Origin: Candidatus Poseidoniaceae archaeon
GTDB taxonomy: Archaea; Thermoplasmatota; Poseidoniia; Poseidoniales; Poseidoniaceae
NCBI GenBank assembly: GCA_938084675.1
Contig: CALKGM010000041.1
Location: 1-44,387 of the forward strand
Length of the DNA: 44,387 nucleotides
Reading direction: 5' to 3'
The notes under the pieces were generated by a model that was not told where the DNA came from, did not search any database, and saw only the letters and a program-made list of their open reading frames with translations. Below, one piece after another: positions 32,593-41,594 of the stretch. The position numbers were made by a program, and so were the translations under genes. Each line of letters begins with the position of its first letter. The stretch's first letter is position 1.

Positions 32593-32745
32593 ATGTCAGG
32601 CGTAGATGGATATTGTTTGAAGTGTAAAACCTATGGTCCAATTAAGGACGGTGAACTCATCAAGATGAAGAACGGCCGAACGCGAATGGCCGGTACCTGC
32701 TCTCAGACAGGATGTACGGGTAAGATCTCCAAAATAGTGAGTTGA
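32593..32745 (+). CDS. DUF5679-like small zinc-ribbon protein
   Basis: A 50-residue ORF below usual length cut-offs. It has two cysteine pairs, YCLKCK and the later CSQTGC, around a basic stretch, KMKNGRTRMAGT. This matches the DUF5679 zinc-ribbon pattern seen in archaea and phages (from memory of the family). The function is unknown; nucleic-acid or protein binding is likely for such ribbons. It is separated from tRNA-Val by about 60 nt. Confidence 0.75.
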   Translation: MSGVDGYCLKCKTYGPIKDGELIKMKNGRTRMAGTCSQTGCTGKISKIVS

Positions 32746-32771
32746 CCTTTCTCAAGCCTCCACCGAATTGG

Positions 32772-32778
32772 TTTAATA
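32772..32778 (+). promoter_or_regulatory. TATA box of the tRNA-Val gene
   Basis: TTTAATA lies about 28-34 nt before the tRNA 5' end, as expected for an archaeal tRNA promoter with a short 5' leader. Confidence 0.6.
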
Positions 32779-32805
32779 CCGAGGTACGGTGGCTCAATCT
32801 ACCTA

Positions 32806-32882
32806 GGGCTCGTGGTCTAGGGGTTTATGACGTTGCCTTGACATGGCAAAGATCGAGAGTTCGATTCTCTCCGAGCCCACCA
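32806..32882 (+). tRNA. tRNA-Val (anticodon GAC), 3' CCA encoded
   Basis: Acceptor GGGCTCG pairs with CGAGCCC at 32872-32878. The D-arm is GTC/GAC. The anticodon stem TTGCC/GGCAA encloses the loop TTGACAT, so positions 34-36 are GAC, reading GUC and GUU (Val). The T-arm GAGAG/CTCTC holds the loop TTCGATT. The discriminator is A (32879) and CCA follows in the DNA (32880-32882). There is no intron. Confidence 0.95.
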
Positions 32883-32946
32883 ATGAATCCACGTAAGTTC
32901 TTATTTAAGAGGTGGTTTAGATAATTACTTTCCAAAAAAGAATTAA

Positions 32947-33315
32947 TCAATCTTCATCGCCGAGTTGTTCAGGTTCGGGCAATTCTGTACTTTTCGATTC
33001 AATATTGATGGGGGTGTCATCATCTTCAAACAAAAAATCACTACTGCCTCCATCCCAAGCTTTGACATCCTCGGATTGTTCAAATGATTCCTCCGGGCCT
33101 GCTTGGTTTGGTCCTAATGAGTAATTTCTTGGATCCAATTCTGGCTTATCATCGTCGATTTCTTGATTCGGCGGTGGTGCCTCACGTTCTTCCATGATGG
33201 AGCCCGCATGAAACGTGCCGCATTCTGGGCAACGGTATGCACCTCTGCGTTCTAAGCAACCACAAACAGGACAGGATGCAATGCCCAAAAATTGATCCAG
33301 ACTGTCTTCAGACAT
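32947..33315 (-). CDS. Small zinc-ribbon acidic protein
   Basis: 122 residues. A four-cysteine zinc ribbon lies at residues ~15-32 (CPVCG and CPECG). The rest is strongly acidic and seems disordered, ending in EPEQLGDED. Its neighbour upstream, 6 nt away, also has zinc ribbons and acidic stretches, so the two were probably made as a pair. No function can be given. Confidence 0.75.
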   Translation of the reverse strand: MSEDSLDQFLGIASCPVCGCLERRGAYRCPECGTFHAGSIMEEREAPPPNQEIDDDKPELDPRNYSLGPNQAGPEESFEQSEDVKAWDGGSSDFLFEDDDTPINIESKSTELPEPEQLGDED

Positions 33316-33321
33316 TCGTTA

Positions 33322-35064
33322 TCACTCGACAAACATGTCATCCTGGTAACCAGTGACTTCATCCCCAGTTCCATCTTCTTTGATGGTTACCGTACCTTCG
33401 TCATCATCAAATTCAATGATGGTTCCAAAGACCTCTTCATCGTCAAAAGTTAGTCCGACGTGGGAGCCTATATCGATAGCATCGTCTTCATCATCTGCTT
33501 CCTCATCGTCATCTGAATCTTCTTTGTCTTCATACTCAACATTATCTTCGGATTCAGATTCGTCAAAGGATTGTTCATCCTCTTCTTCACCAGAATCAAC
33601 TTCTTCAGATTCGGTTTGTTCTGCATCATCCTTGTCCTCATTAACTTCCTTCATAGCACGGGCTCTCGCTCTCCATGATGGCACCACTGCAAGATGTGCA
33701 ATGAGGCTTCCAATTATACCCGCGATTGAGAGGACAAGGAAGATGATCCCATCCAAATAAAATCCTTTAGGCATTGAGGATGCATCTCCAGAGAATGGTG
33801 TTAATGAATTCGCACATTCACCCTCTTGATACATAGGGTCACAAGCATAAATCATGCCTTCGGTAACTTGAACATTATCTTCATTCATGAAAATAGTACT
33901 GGAATCCTTGGGTGAGTATTCAACCATCCCACCGCTACCATCAACGGGGCCGAACAATGCATTTACGAGCAGCAGGACTACCATGATTCCAAAAGCTGTG
34001 TGAATGAGAGGCCATACTGCATCATTCCATGATTTTGACATCATACGTCGTTGCATTGGGCTTGGGAATTCTTTGGGTACGGATTCCATCACGTAATCCT
34101 CTTCATCCACTGATTCCATTGATTCTGTAAATTCAATGAGGTCAATCATACCGTCACCGTCTTCATCCATCTTCTTCATCAGTTCCTCGACATCGTTAAT
34201 GTCAATGACATCACTGTATTTTTCTTCTATGACCGTGATGAGTTCTGCAAGAGAAATTTGTCCATTTCCATCCTTATCCAGGTCGTTAAACAGGCGTTGA
34301 GCGGAGATGTCGTGTTCGTCCATCATCGTAGCAAGAGCAAGAAGTGGTGACTCGGATTCAAGTTCTTCAACTTCTTCGAAGTCTTCAGATTCTTCATCAA
34401 GTTCAAAGTCTTCATCATCCATTTCCGATTCAATTGTTTCGTCAAGTTCTTCTTCGTCAAGCGAAGGTTCCTCATCTTCCGACTCATCTATTTCATCCTC
34501 GGCCAACTCTTCCTCAACTTCATCTTCGGATTCTTCAACATCAGGTACTTCATGAACTTCTACTTCAGCAGGCTCCTCGGAATCTTCCTCATCCGACATG
34601 GATTGGTTCTGATCTCCATGTAGAATTATCTCAAACTCGTCAAGGTCGATTAATCCGTTTTCGTCTCTGTCGATTTCCTTGACCAGCCGATCAATTTGAG
34701 ACAACGGTAAATCAGCCAAATTTAGGCTTAGAAGACCTCGTTTCAACTCGCCAGAGTCAATCATACCGTCTGAGTTCTCATCGAATCGGTCAAACAGTTT
34801 TCGGATATCTACACCGGTATCATTGACCCATTTCCTAAGAATGTCAACAACATCATCTGCGACAAAAACAACACCGCATTCAGGGCAACGTGTTGAATCT
34901 AAAGGTACAAGTTTGTTACATGCCCCACATTCACCAAGGGCTTCTTCAGAAACACCAGAAAACTTCGTCTTACATTCAGGACATTCTTTGGAATCAAGAG
35001 GAATTACAGTCCTACATGCGCCACATTCCGCCATTTGCACGGACTCGTTTTCATCATCGCTCAT
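33322..35064 (-). CDS. Zinc-ribbon / EF-hand membrane protein (four Ca-binding loops)
   Basis: 580 residues from ATG 35064 with a TAGGTGG site 4-5 nt before. Two zinc ribbons come first (C14, C17, C28, C31 and C46, C49, C60, C63). EF-hand loops follow at 95-106, 132-143, 263-274 and 300-311. Each has Asp at position 1, Gly at 6 and Glu at 12, such as DENSDGMIDSGE and DKDGNGQISLAE. Very acidic linkers separate the pairs. Two membrane helices (~350-371 and ~437-461) precede an acidic tail. A final short beta-rich segment has a KOW-like look. A calcium-responsive membrane protein is inferred; no family name is known to me. Confidence 0.85.
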   Translation of the reverse strand: MSDDENESVQMAECGACRTVIPLDSKECPECKTKFSGVSEEALGECGACNKLVPLDSTRCPECGVVFVADDVVDILRKWVNDTGVDIRKLFDRFDENSDGMIDSGELKRGLLSLNLADLPLSQIDRLVKEIDRDENGLIDLDEFEIILHGDQNQSMSDEEDSEEPAEVEVHEVPDVEESEDEVEEELAEDEIDESEDEEPSLDEEELDETIESEMDDEDFELDEESEDFEEVEELESESPLLALATMMDEHDISAQRLFNDLDKDGNGQISLAELITVIEEKYSDVIDINDVEELMKKMDEDGDGMIDLIEFTESMESVDEEDYVMESVPKEFPSPMQRRMMSKSWNDAVWPLIHTAFGIMVVLLLVNALFGPVDGSGGMVEYSPKDSSTIFMNEDNVQVTEGMIYACDPMYQEGECANSLTPFSGDASSMPKGFYLDGIIFLVLSIAGIIGSLIAHLAVVPSWRARARAMKEVNEDKDDAEQTESEEVDSGEEEDEQSFDESESEDNVEYEDKEDSDDDEEADDEDDAIDIGSHVGLTFDDEEVFGTIIEFDDDEGTVTIKEDGTGDEVTGYQDDMFVE

Positions 35065-35094
35065 GATTCCACCTATTAGTCGGATGACGGGGAC

Positions 35095-35103
35095 GGATAT
35101 AAT
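35095..35103 (-). promoter_or_regulatory. TATA box of the EF-hand protein gene
   Basis: The minus strand reads ATTATATCC, with centre about 35 nt from the ATG. A start ~26 nt downstream would give a very short leader holding the GGTGG site. Confidence 0.5.
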
Positions 35104-35179
35104 CATTGACGGCATATTTCTTCCATATGGGATAAAATTCCTTATGGCGCCTCGGTTGTGGCTACGATTAGGTGAGATG

Positions 35180-36025
35180 ATGTTGGCCGGTATTTACTCA
35201 TTGGAAATCACAAATCATGAAGATTTGTTTTCGGAAGTAGAGCGGCTTGCTGAAGGGTACCAGGGGAAGAGATTCTGCATCAGCAGACTGCCACAACGCA
35301 CATTATTACGCCATTTGTCGTTGGAAGAATACGATTGTTATTGGCTATCTGAACAAGATACAGCGCGTTCGGTACCCCCGACGATTGAAGCAATGCATCA
35401 TCTCCTAAATGCGTTCATTCAAGAAAACACCCTCGGGCTATCCGTTGTTGAAGGACTCAATTGGTTTGTTCAGAGAGAAGGCATCGATTCTGTGATGAAT
35501 CTCCTCCAGAGAATTGAAACCATTACCGCTAAAACAAATCACACGCTTCTTTTCCCTATGGATGCCCTTGCCTTTGACGCTATTGATTGGGCGAGAATAC
35601 GGTCAATAGCCCCCGCCATGGAACAACACCCAACGACCGAGGTAGAACAAATTCAACATCCTGAGCAAAAAAATGAATCCATTGAGGACGGTCACCAACA
35701 GGATTCACAACTATTGGCGCAACTTACATCGTTACCCTCCCTCGGATTCAATAAGATCCAACTGTCCAAGAGAATGTTGCAATGGAAGCGTATGGGCTTT
35801 GATGTCTCTGATTTGGAACCAGCTTTGTCACTCAGTAATTCCGATGAAATTCATCGCATCTACCTTTCAGTTGAAGAAAAAATTAGAACAGCAGTGGAAT
35901 TGGCCCGCTTGTTGACATTGAATAGAGAGAATCTTGACGTAACCACATTTGAAGTGACCATGTTTCGCATCATGCAATTGACGGGTTTAGACGAAATTGA
36001 ATCCATGCTCCATACACTTTCATGA
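35180..36025 (+). CDS. DUF835-like protein
   Basis: 281 residues from ATG 35180 with GGTGA 4 nt upstream; longer versions run into the divergent EF-hand gene. The middle segment, GLSVVEGLNWFVQREGIDSV followed by HTLLFPMDALAFDAIDW, matches the DUF835 pattern seen in archaeal signalling proteins. The C-terminal part (residues ~180-281) is helical and acidic. No kinase or receiver domain is attached. The 3' end overlaps hutH by 6 nt. The function is unknown. Confidence 0.6.
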   Translation: MLAGIYSLEITNHEDLFSEVERLAEGYQGKRFCISRLPQRTLLRHLSLEEYDCYWLSEQDTARSVPPTIEAMHHLLNAFIQENTLGLSVVEGLNWFVQREGIDSVMNLLQRIETITAKTNHTLLFPMDALAFDAIDWARIRSIAPAMEQHPTTEVEQIQHPEQKNESIEDGHQQDSQLLAQLTSLPSLGFNKIQLSKRMLQWKRMGFDVSDLEPALSLSNSDEIHRIYLSVEEKIRTAVELARLLTLNRENLDVTTFEVTMFRIMQLTGLDEIESMLHTLS

Positions 36026-37576
36026 TGGAAGACGACCGTATTCCGATTCAAGCCGAGCCAACCATGAACCTTCCAGTAAGGTGCTGGATAATGTGCGCAA
36101 TTCACTCGAAGTCGAGCGATCTTCATCGAGCGGGGGAATAATGCTCCGAACAAGTTGGTAAAAACCGTGTATATGAGGGGCAGGATTGAGGGGTTCAAAT
36201 TCCAATGCTTGACAGGCCACCATTGCCTCACAAGCGAGAACCTCTGCAATGCGCTCTGTGGCTTGGTAAAGGTTCCAAGTTGCCGTTGCCCCCATGCTTA
36301 CATGGTCTTCTTGGCCTGCTGAAGTTGAAGTGGAAAACGCTGAACGGGGAGATGCATGACCACGCAATTCGCCGAGGGATGCCCCTGCCACATATTGTAC
36401 AATCATCAGTCCTGATTCCAAACCTGAGTTTTGAGCAAGGAACGCAGGTAATTCGCTCCGAGCGGGGTCAACCATTTGGTCGATTCTTCGTTCACTGATT
36501 GAGCCCAACTCAAATAATGCAAGGGATACAAAATCCGCAGTTAAGGCTAGTATTTCACCATGGAAATTCCCCTGGGATACGACTTCGTGGACACCGGGCG
36601 CCTCTGGTGTTGGGAATATGAGTGGATTGTCCGTTGCACTATTGAGTTCTGTATTGATCATTTGATCTAGCCGATGATAGGCCTCTAGAACTGCCCCGTG
36701 AACCTGGGGGGCGCACCGGAACGAATATGCATCTTGTACGCGGTCACATTCAGCATGACTGCTAACAATCGGTGAATTGTTCAATAAAGTACGGATTCTA
36801 TGTGCTACCATGGTTTGACCTGGGTGCGGACGTGCCTTGTGGACGAGCTCATTTGAGGGAGTAAGGCTGCATTTTCTAGCCTCCATCGACGCACATAGTA
36901 TGATATCTGCAAGTGGCAGGAGATGTTTCAAGCGTTGATGGGCTAATGTTGAATACGCAGCCATTTGACTTGTCCCATTAATCAGGGATAAACCATCTTT
37001 TGCAGTAAGTTGGACGGGTAAAATCCCCCTCTCGAACAGAACTTCCGCAGTCGGAATTACACTCCCGTCGTCTTGGATCAAATCTCCTTCCCCAATTAGA
37101 GAGAGTGCTAAGTGTGAAAGAGGGGCTAAATCACCACTGGCCCCTAGGCTCCCGATTCGTGGAACAGCGGGGTGGATTTTTGAATTCAAGAATAGGACAA
37201 GTTGCTCAATGCATTGAGGATGAATCCCCGAATGCCCTTTGCACAATGAATTGAGTCGTATTACCATCATTGCCCTGACTTCTTTTACGCTCATCAAAGG
37301 TCCAAGTGCCGTGGCGTGAGACCGAATAAGATTAACTTGAAGTTGGGCCAAATCATCAGAAGATATTCGTTGGTTAACCAATGCACCAAATCCAGTATTG
37401 ATGCCATAGACAGTTTCATCGTTTTGAACAATACGCTCAACAACTGCTCGAGATGCATGGATTCCGGGCCATGCATCCGGTGAGACTTCTACCAGCGATT
37501 TCCCTTCTGCAACCATAATCACTTCACTCGGTGACAGCGTAGCCCCGTCAACAAATACTGTATGTTCTGCTGTCAT
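36020..37576 (-). CDS. hutH: Histidine ammonia-lyase (HutH)
   Basis: 518 residues from ATG 37576, with GGAGTGA 5 nt upstream. The Ala-Ser-Gly triad that forms the MIO cofactor is in SLGASGDLAPLSHLALS near residue 145. LINGTSQMAAYST, SSHAECDRVQDAYSFRCAPQ and GNFHGEILAL are also present. It removes ammonia from histidine to make urocanate. It follows hutU directly, with its ribosome site inside the hutU stop, so the two are co-translated. Confidence 0.95.
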   Translation of the reverse strand: MTAEHTVFVDGATLSPSEVIMVAEGKSLVEVSPDAWPGIHASRAVVERIVQNDETVYGINTGFGALVNQRISSDDLAQLQVNLIRSHATALGPLMSVKEVRAMMVIRLNSLCKGHSGIHPQCIEQLVLFLNSKIHPAVPRIGSLGASGDLAPLSHLALSLIGEGDLIQDDGSVIPTAEVLFERGILPVQLTAKDGLSLINGTSQMAAYSTLAHQRLKHLLPLADIILCASMEARKCSLTPSNELVHKARPHPGQTMVAHRIRTLLNNSPIVSSHAECDRVQDAYSFRCAPQVHGAVLEAYHRLDQMINTELNSATDNPLIFPTPEAPGVHEVVSQGNFHGEILALTADFVSLALFELGSISERRIDQMVDPARSELPAFLAQNSGLESGLMIVQYVAGASLGELRGHASPRSAFSTSTSAGQEDHVSMGATATWNLYQATERIAEVLACEAMVACQALEFEPLNPAPHIHGFYQLVRSIIPPLDEDRSTSSELRTLSSTLLEGSWLARLESEYGRLPS

Positions 37577-37581
37577 CAAAT

Positions 37582-39606
37582 TCACTCCAGCATACCATTG
37601 ATTAAATCATCATCTGCGTGATTTGGAAGGGTGATTTCCAAAAGTGGCTCCAAATCCATCGCCCTTTCAATAGCAAATTCAGCACCGCGATTTCGAGCCC
37701 ATGCACGACGAGCTACGCCATTGTTAACGTCCCAGTGAAGCATTGAATTCAATTTCTTTTCCGCATCTTCAGAACCATCTAAAAGAAGACCGAATCCTCC
37801 ATTGATGACTTCACCCCATCCGACACCTCCACCATTGTGTATGCTCACCCAAGTAGCACCCCTGAAGGAATCTCCAATCACATTTTGAATGGCCATATCG
37901 GCTGTAAACATAGACCCATCCCGAATGTTCGCAGTTTCCCTGTAAGGGCTATCCGTCCCCGACACATCATGATGATCCCGGCCGAGTACAATTGGAGCGG
38001 ATATTCGACCGTCTGCAATCGCTTCGTTCATTGCAATAGCGATATTACGGCGCCCTACATCATCTGCGTACAGTATTCGCGCTTGACTACCAACAACAAG
38101 ATGATTTGAGCCAGCCTGTTGAATCCACCGGATGTTATCGTCTATTTGTTGGCGGATTTCAGATGGCGCATGGTTCAACATCTCTGTGAGCACATCCTCA
38201 GCAATTTTGTCTGTAATTGACAAATCTTCAGGTGTTCCACTCGTGCAAACCCAGCGGTACGGGCCAAAGCCATAATCAAAACAAATTGGCCCCATGATGT
38301 CTTCAACGTAGGAGGGGTAGCGAAAACTACCGTCATCGTTCAATACATCTGCTCCAGCGCGGGATGCTTCAAGCAAGAACGCATTTCCATAATCCCAAAA
38401 ATACATTCCATTCTCGCTGAGAGTATTGATTGCATTTGCATGCCGGCGAAGCGTTTTTTGAACTTCATTTACAAATTGTTCTGGCCGTTCTGATAGCATT
38501 ATCGCACTTTCCTCATATGAGAAATCAGCAGGAAAGTATCCACCTTGGAATGGATTGTGAAGGCTGGTTTGGTCACTTCCTAGGTCAATGCTGATGTTAC
38601 GCTCTATGCAACGCTCCCACAATTCCACGATATTGCCGATGAGACCTACAGAAATTGGTTCTCTCTTTGATGCGGCAGACATCATCAGATCAATGGCTTC
38701 GTCGATATTGTCTGTAACATCTGTCAACCATCCTTGGGAGTGTCGTTTGCGTGCTGCATGTTCATTTGTTTCAGCTACGATACATGCTGCCCCTGCTATG
38801 GTTGCCGCTTTTGCTTGAGCACCTGACATTCCTCCTAAACCACTGGTAATGAAGGTCACGCCGCCAAGTCCTTCAGATGCAGATAAACCGAGGTGCATCC
38901 TTGCTGCATTCAGCAACGTAATGGTAGTCCCGTGAACGATTCCTTGAGGACCGATATACATGTAAGAACCAGCAGTCATTTGACCATACTGACTCACTCC
39001 CATAGCATTCATTTTCTCATATTCGTCTGGGGAGGAGTGGTTCGGAATGACCATGCCGTTGGTCACAACAACACGTGGCGCAGAGGGTGATGATGGAAAG
39101 AGTCCGAGAGGATGACCAGAATACATAACGAGTGTTTGTTCCCGTGTCATTTTACTCAAATATTGCATCACCAGTCTGTATTGGGCCCAATTCTGAAACA
39201 CAGAGCCGTTTCCACCATAGGTGATGAGTTCGTGAGGAAACTGAGCTACGGCTGGGTCGAGGTTATTTTGAATCATCAGCATGATCGCAGCGGCTTCTTG
39301 GCATTGGGCTGGATATGCCTCTAAGGGGTGTGCTTTCATGTCGTATTCAGTCGGCCTAAACCGGTTCATGATGATGCGCCCAAATGTGTTCAACTCATGA
39401 AGAAATTCCATAGCCAATTCAGCATGATGTTCTTTGTCGAAATACCTTAGCGAATTGCGTAGAGCCAATTTCTTCTCTTTAGATGTCAAAATTTGCCTTC
39501 TGGCTGGTGCATGATCTACTGAAGGGTCAACAGGTTTGGACTTTGGGAGATCAGTGAGGATACCCTCTCCAATATGCTTCCGAAGCGCGTCCCATTGCGA
39601 GTCCAT
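37582..39606 (-). CDS. hutU: Urocanate hydratase (HutU)
   Basis: About 674 residues from ATG 39606; GTG 39651 is an alternative. The NAD-binding part has QMTAGSYMYIGPQGIVHGTT and the catalytic Cys lies in GPYRWVCTSGTPEDL. GGGVGWGEVINGGFGLLLDG follows. It hydrates urocanate to imidazolone propionate with tightly bound NAD. It is longer than the usual ~555-residue bacterial HutU; the additional N-terminal ~90 residues recall the long form also seen in eukaryotes. It diverges from the hydrolase gene. Confidence 0.93.
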   Translation of the reverse strand: MDSQWDALRKHIGEGILTDLPKSKPVDPSVDHAPARRQILTSKEKKLALRNSLRYFDKEHHAELAMEFLHELNTFGRIIMNRFRPTEYDMKAHPLEAYPAQCQEAAAIMLMIQNNLDPAVAQFPHELITYGGNGSVFQNWAQYRLVMQYLSKMTREQTLVMYSGHPLGLFPSSPSAPRVVVTNGMVIPNHSSPDEYEKMNAMGVSQYGQMTAGSYMYIGPQGIVHGTTITLLNAARMHLGLSASEGLGGVTFITSGLGGMSGAQAKAATIAGAACIVAETNEHAARKRHSQGWLTDVTDNIDEAIDLMMSAASKREPISVGLIGNIVELWERCIERNISIDLGSDQTSLHNPFQGGYFPADFSYEESAIMLSERPEQFVNEVQKTLRRHANAINTLSENGMYFWDYGNAFLLEASRAGADVLNDDGSFRYPSYVEDIMGPICFDYGFGPYRWVCTSGTPEDLSITDKIAEDVLTEMLNHAPSEIRQQIDDNIRWIQQAGSNHLVVGSQARILYADDVGRRNIAIAMNEAIADGRISAPIVLGRDHHDVSGTDSPYRETANIRDGSMFTADMAIQNVIGDSFRGATWVSIHNGGGVGWGEVINGGFGLLLDGSEDAEKKLNSMLHWDVNNGVARRAWARNRGAEFAIERAMDLEPLLEITLPNHADDDLINGMLE

Positions 39607-39737
39607 GGTATCGGGTCCAACTGCTTGTCTTTGAGCATTGTTCTTCCTCACCGTCCAAACGATTCTTCGGCAACCTCAAGAATCCCCTTTGGTTGGGATT
39701 TCACAGAGGCGGTTTTCTGGACGGTAAGGACGACGAC

Positions 39738-41594
39738 ATGGCGACTGTGAATGTCAAGCGCGAATTCAATATTGTTTTTGGCGCAACAATCGCATTTTCG
39801 CTTGCGTTTTTGTTCGCAGGTGCTCTGTTTGTTGAGACCGTAATGGATAATTTAGTTGAGGATGATTCAGCATATAACGGTCGAGTTCCCGTATGGGAAC
39901 GTGAACTTCTTGAATTTGAGACTACTGGAGATTTTGGCGTAGCCATTGAACCTGGACCTTATGCTCTTCTGCCCACTGAAAATGAATGGAATTCAACACA
40001 TCATTTCGTAGAGTATACTCTGCCCATTGAGGAGGGAGGGGCGGCTCCGAATGCACTCATTAGTCTCGCTGTATGGCGGCCAAACGTACCTGAAGGTACA
40101 TTAGTGCCGGTTATTGCCGAATTCGGACCCTATTTTCAAGAACAGAGTGTTGAAACACCTACGATTGAAGTCCCTGGCTCTTGGCTCGGTCAAATGATTA
40201 TTGACCAAATTCTACCCCACGGCTATGCCTTTGCTCAAGTATCAGTGGCTGGGACTGGGCGTTCAAATCACTGCATGGACCTCATGGGCAATGCTGAGCA
40301 ACTTGGTAACGATGCAGCAGTCCGTTGGTTGGGAGAACAATCATGGTCGAATGGCGCAGTTGGAATGATTGGAAAATCATATGATGGAAGCACACCATGG
40401 CAGGCTGCTATGTTTGGTTCGGAACATGATTATCTGAAAACCATCGTGCCGATCTCGGGGCTCATTGGTGTTAAGGAACTCATGTGGCGAAACGGTTCTG
40501 CCGAAGCAAGGGCTCCAATTATGCATAATGGTGTTTATGGGTCCTACGGGCTTGACGGCGACGAAGAAGATTACCAAAACCTATGTCCAGATTACATCAT
40601 CGGGCCTGGTACTGGAGTTTCCGCGTATTTGTTAGGGTCTGAGGTCGCAGGAGACTATTGGGCTGAACGGTATTTCCTTGACCGTGTGCTTGAACACTAT
40701 ACCGGTAGCGTCTATCTCATCCAGGGTATGCATGACTGGAACGTAGACCCGCATATGGCTGTTCCAACCATCAATGCTCTCAAAGATGCCGGAATTGACG
40801 CAAAAGGACTCTTTGGTCAATGGGACCACGATTATCCTGACCGTCCTGTTCAACTTGACGACAGGTCCGATTTAGGTGGTCGCGGTGGAGAAGCGTTCCC
40901 TGAAATGGTAAGGTATGATTGGATGCAAGACCTGTTGGAATGGTTTGATTTCTATCTCCGTGATGTCGGAGACCAACCAGGACTCTGGATAGAGATACAA
41001 TCCAATCAAGGCTCATGGAGATTGGAAGACCGATACCCACCTGCAGATGTTGAAATTCTGGAGTGGGACTTGGGTGGTGTGATGGAGAATGTAGGCGGTA
41101 CGACCACTGTTACTCCTGGATTGAACAATGGACCCGTTTGGGAGTCCCAACCTCTCAACAGTACACTGTACATTGCGGGCGTACCTAGGCTCCATGTCGA
41201 CGTAACAACTGCAACCCTTGGTGGACAGTTGTATGCTCTCTTAGAGGACTGCAATCCTGATGATGACTGCATCCATATTGGACATGCGATTATGGATTTA
41301 AGATACCACGCGGGTGGAGACGAAATTCAGACATGGACACCTATCATTGAAACAATCAATGCAAAAATGGAGTTCTTTCCGTTAGATGTGGAAGTAGAAG
41401 AAGGCCATCGTATTAGGGTTTCACTTCAATCAACTGGAGAGGACTATCTGCCAGCAAGCACGACATCTGTGGTATTCATACAAGAGGGAACATCATCAAC
41501 TCTTCAGTTGGATACATTTTCACCGGATGAACGCCGATATTTTACTCCACCAGCTTGCATGCACGAATTGTGTATTCAAGCAACCAGTTCTTGA
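39738..41594 (+). CDS. Membrane-anchored CocE/X-Pro dipeptidyl-peptidase family hydrolase
   Basis: 618 residues from ATG 39738. One N-terminal helix (NIVFGATIAFSLAFLFAGALF) anchors the rest outside. The alpha/beta-hydrolase domain has the nucleophile motif MIGKSYDGSTPW, an acid in GMHDWNVDPHMAV and the His in QWDHDYPDRP. This is the CocE/NonD or PepX (S15) layout, followed by the usual beta-rich C-terminal domain. It probably cuts peptides or esters in the periplasm-like space; exact substrate unknown. Its 3' end overlaps the MFS gene by 19 nt. Confidence 0.85.
   Translation: MATVNVKREFNIVFGATIAFSLAFLFAGALFVETVMDNLVEDDSAYNGRVPVWERELLEFETTGDFGVAIEPGPYALLPTENEWNSTHHFVEYTLPIEEGGAAPNALISLAVWRPNVPEGTLVPVIAEFGPYFQEQSVETPTIEVPGSWLGQMIIDQILPHGYAFAQVSVAGTGRSNHCMDLMGNAEQLGNDAAVRWLGEQSWSNGAVGMIGKSYDGSTPWQAAMFGSEHDYLKTIVPISGLIGVKELMWRNGSAEARAPIMHNGVYGSYGLDGDEEDYQNLCPDYIIGPGTGVSAYLLGSEVAGDYWAERYFLDRVLEHYTGSVYLIQGMHDWNVDPHMAVPTINALKDAGIDAKGLFGQWDHDYPDRPVQLDDRSDLGGRGGEAFPEMVRYDWMQDLLEWFDFYLRDVGDQPGLWIEIQSNQGSWRLEDRYPPADVEILEWDLGGVMENVGGTTTVTPGLNNGPVWESQPLNSTLYIAGVPRLHVDVTTATLGGQLYALLEDCNPDDDCIHIGHAIMDLRYHAGGDEIQTWTPIIETINAKMEFFPLDVEVEEGHRIRVSLQSTGEDYLPASTTSVVFIQEGTSSTLQLDTFSPDERRYFTPPACMHELCIQATSS

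Noticed and set aside
32742-32924. 60-codon ORF over the tRNA
   Set aside because: It runs through tRNA-Val and its composition is not protein-like; the tRNA folds fully.
33353-33760. Ser-rich plus-strand ORFs (also 34307-34555)
   Set aside because: They are the antisense of the acidic Asp/Glu stretches of the EF-hand protein; GAT/GAA codons read backwards as Ser. No start signal or other support.
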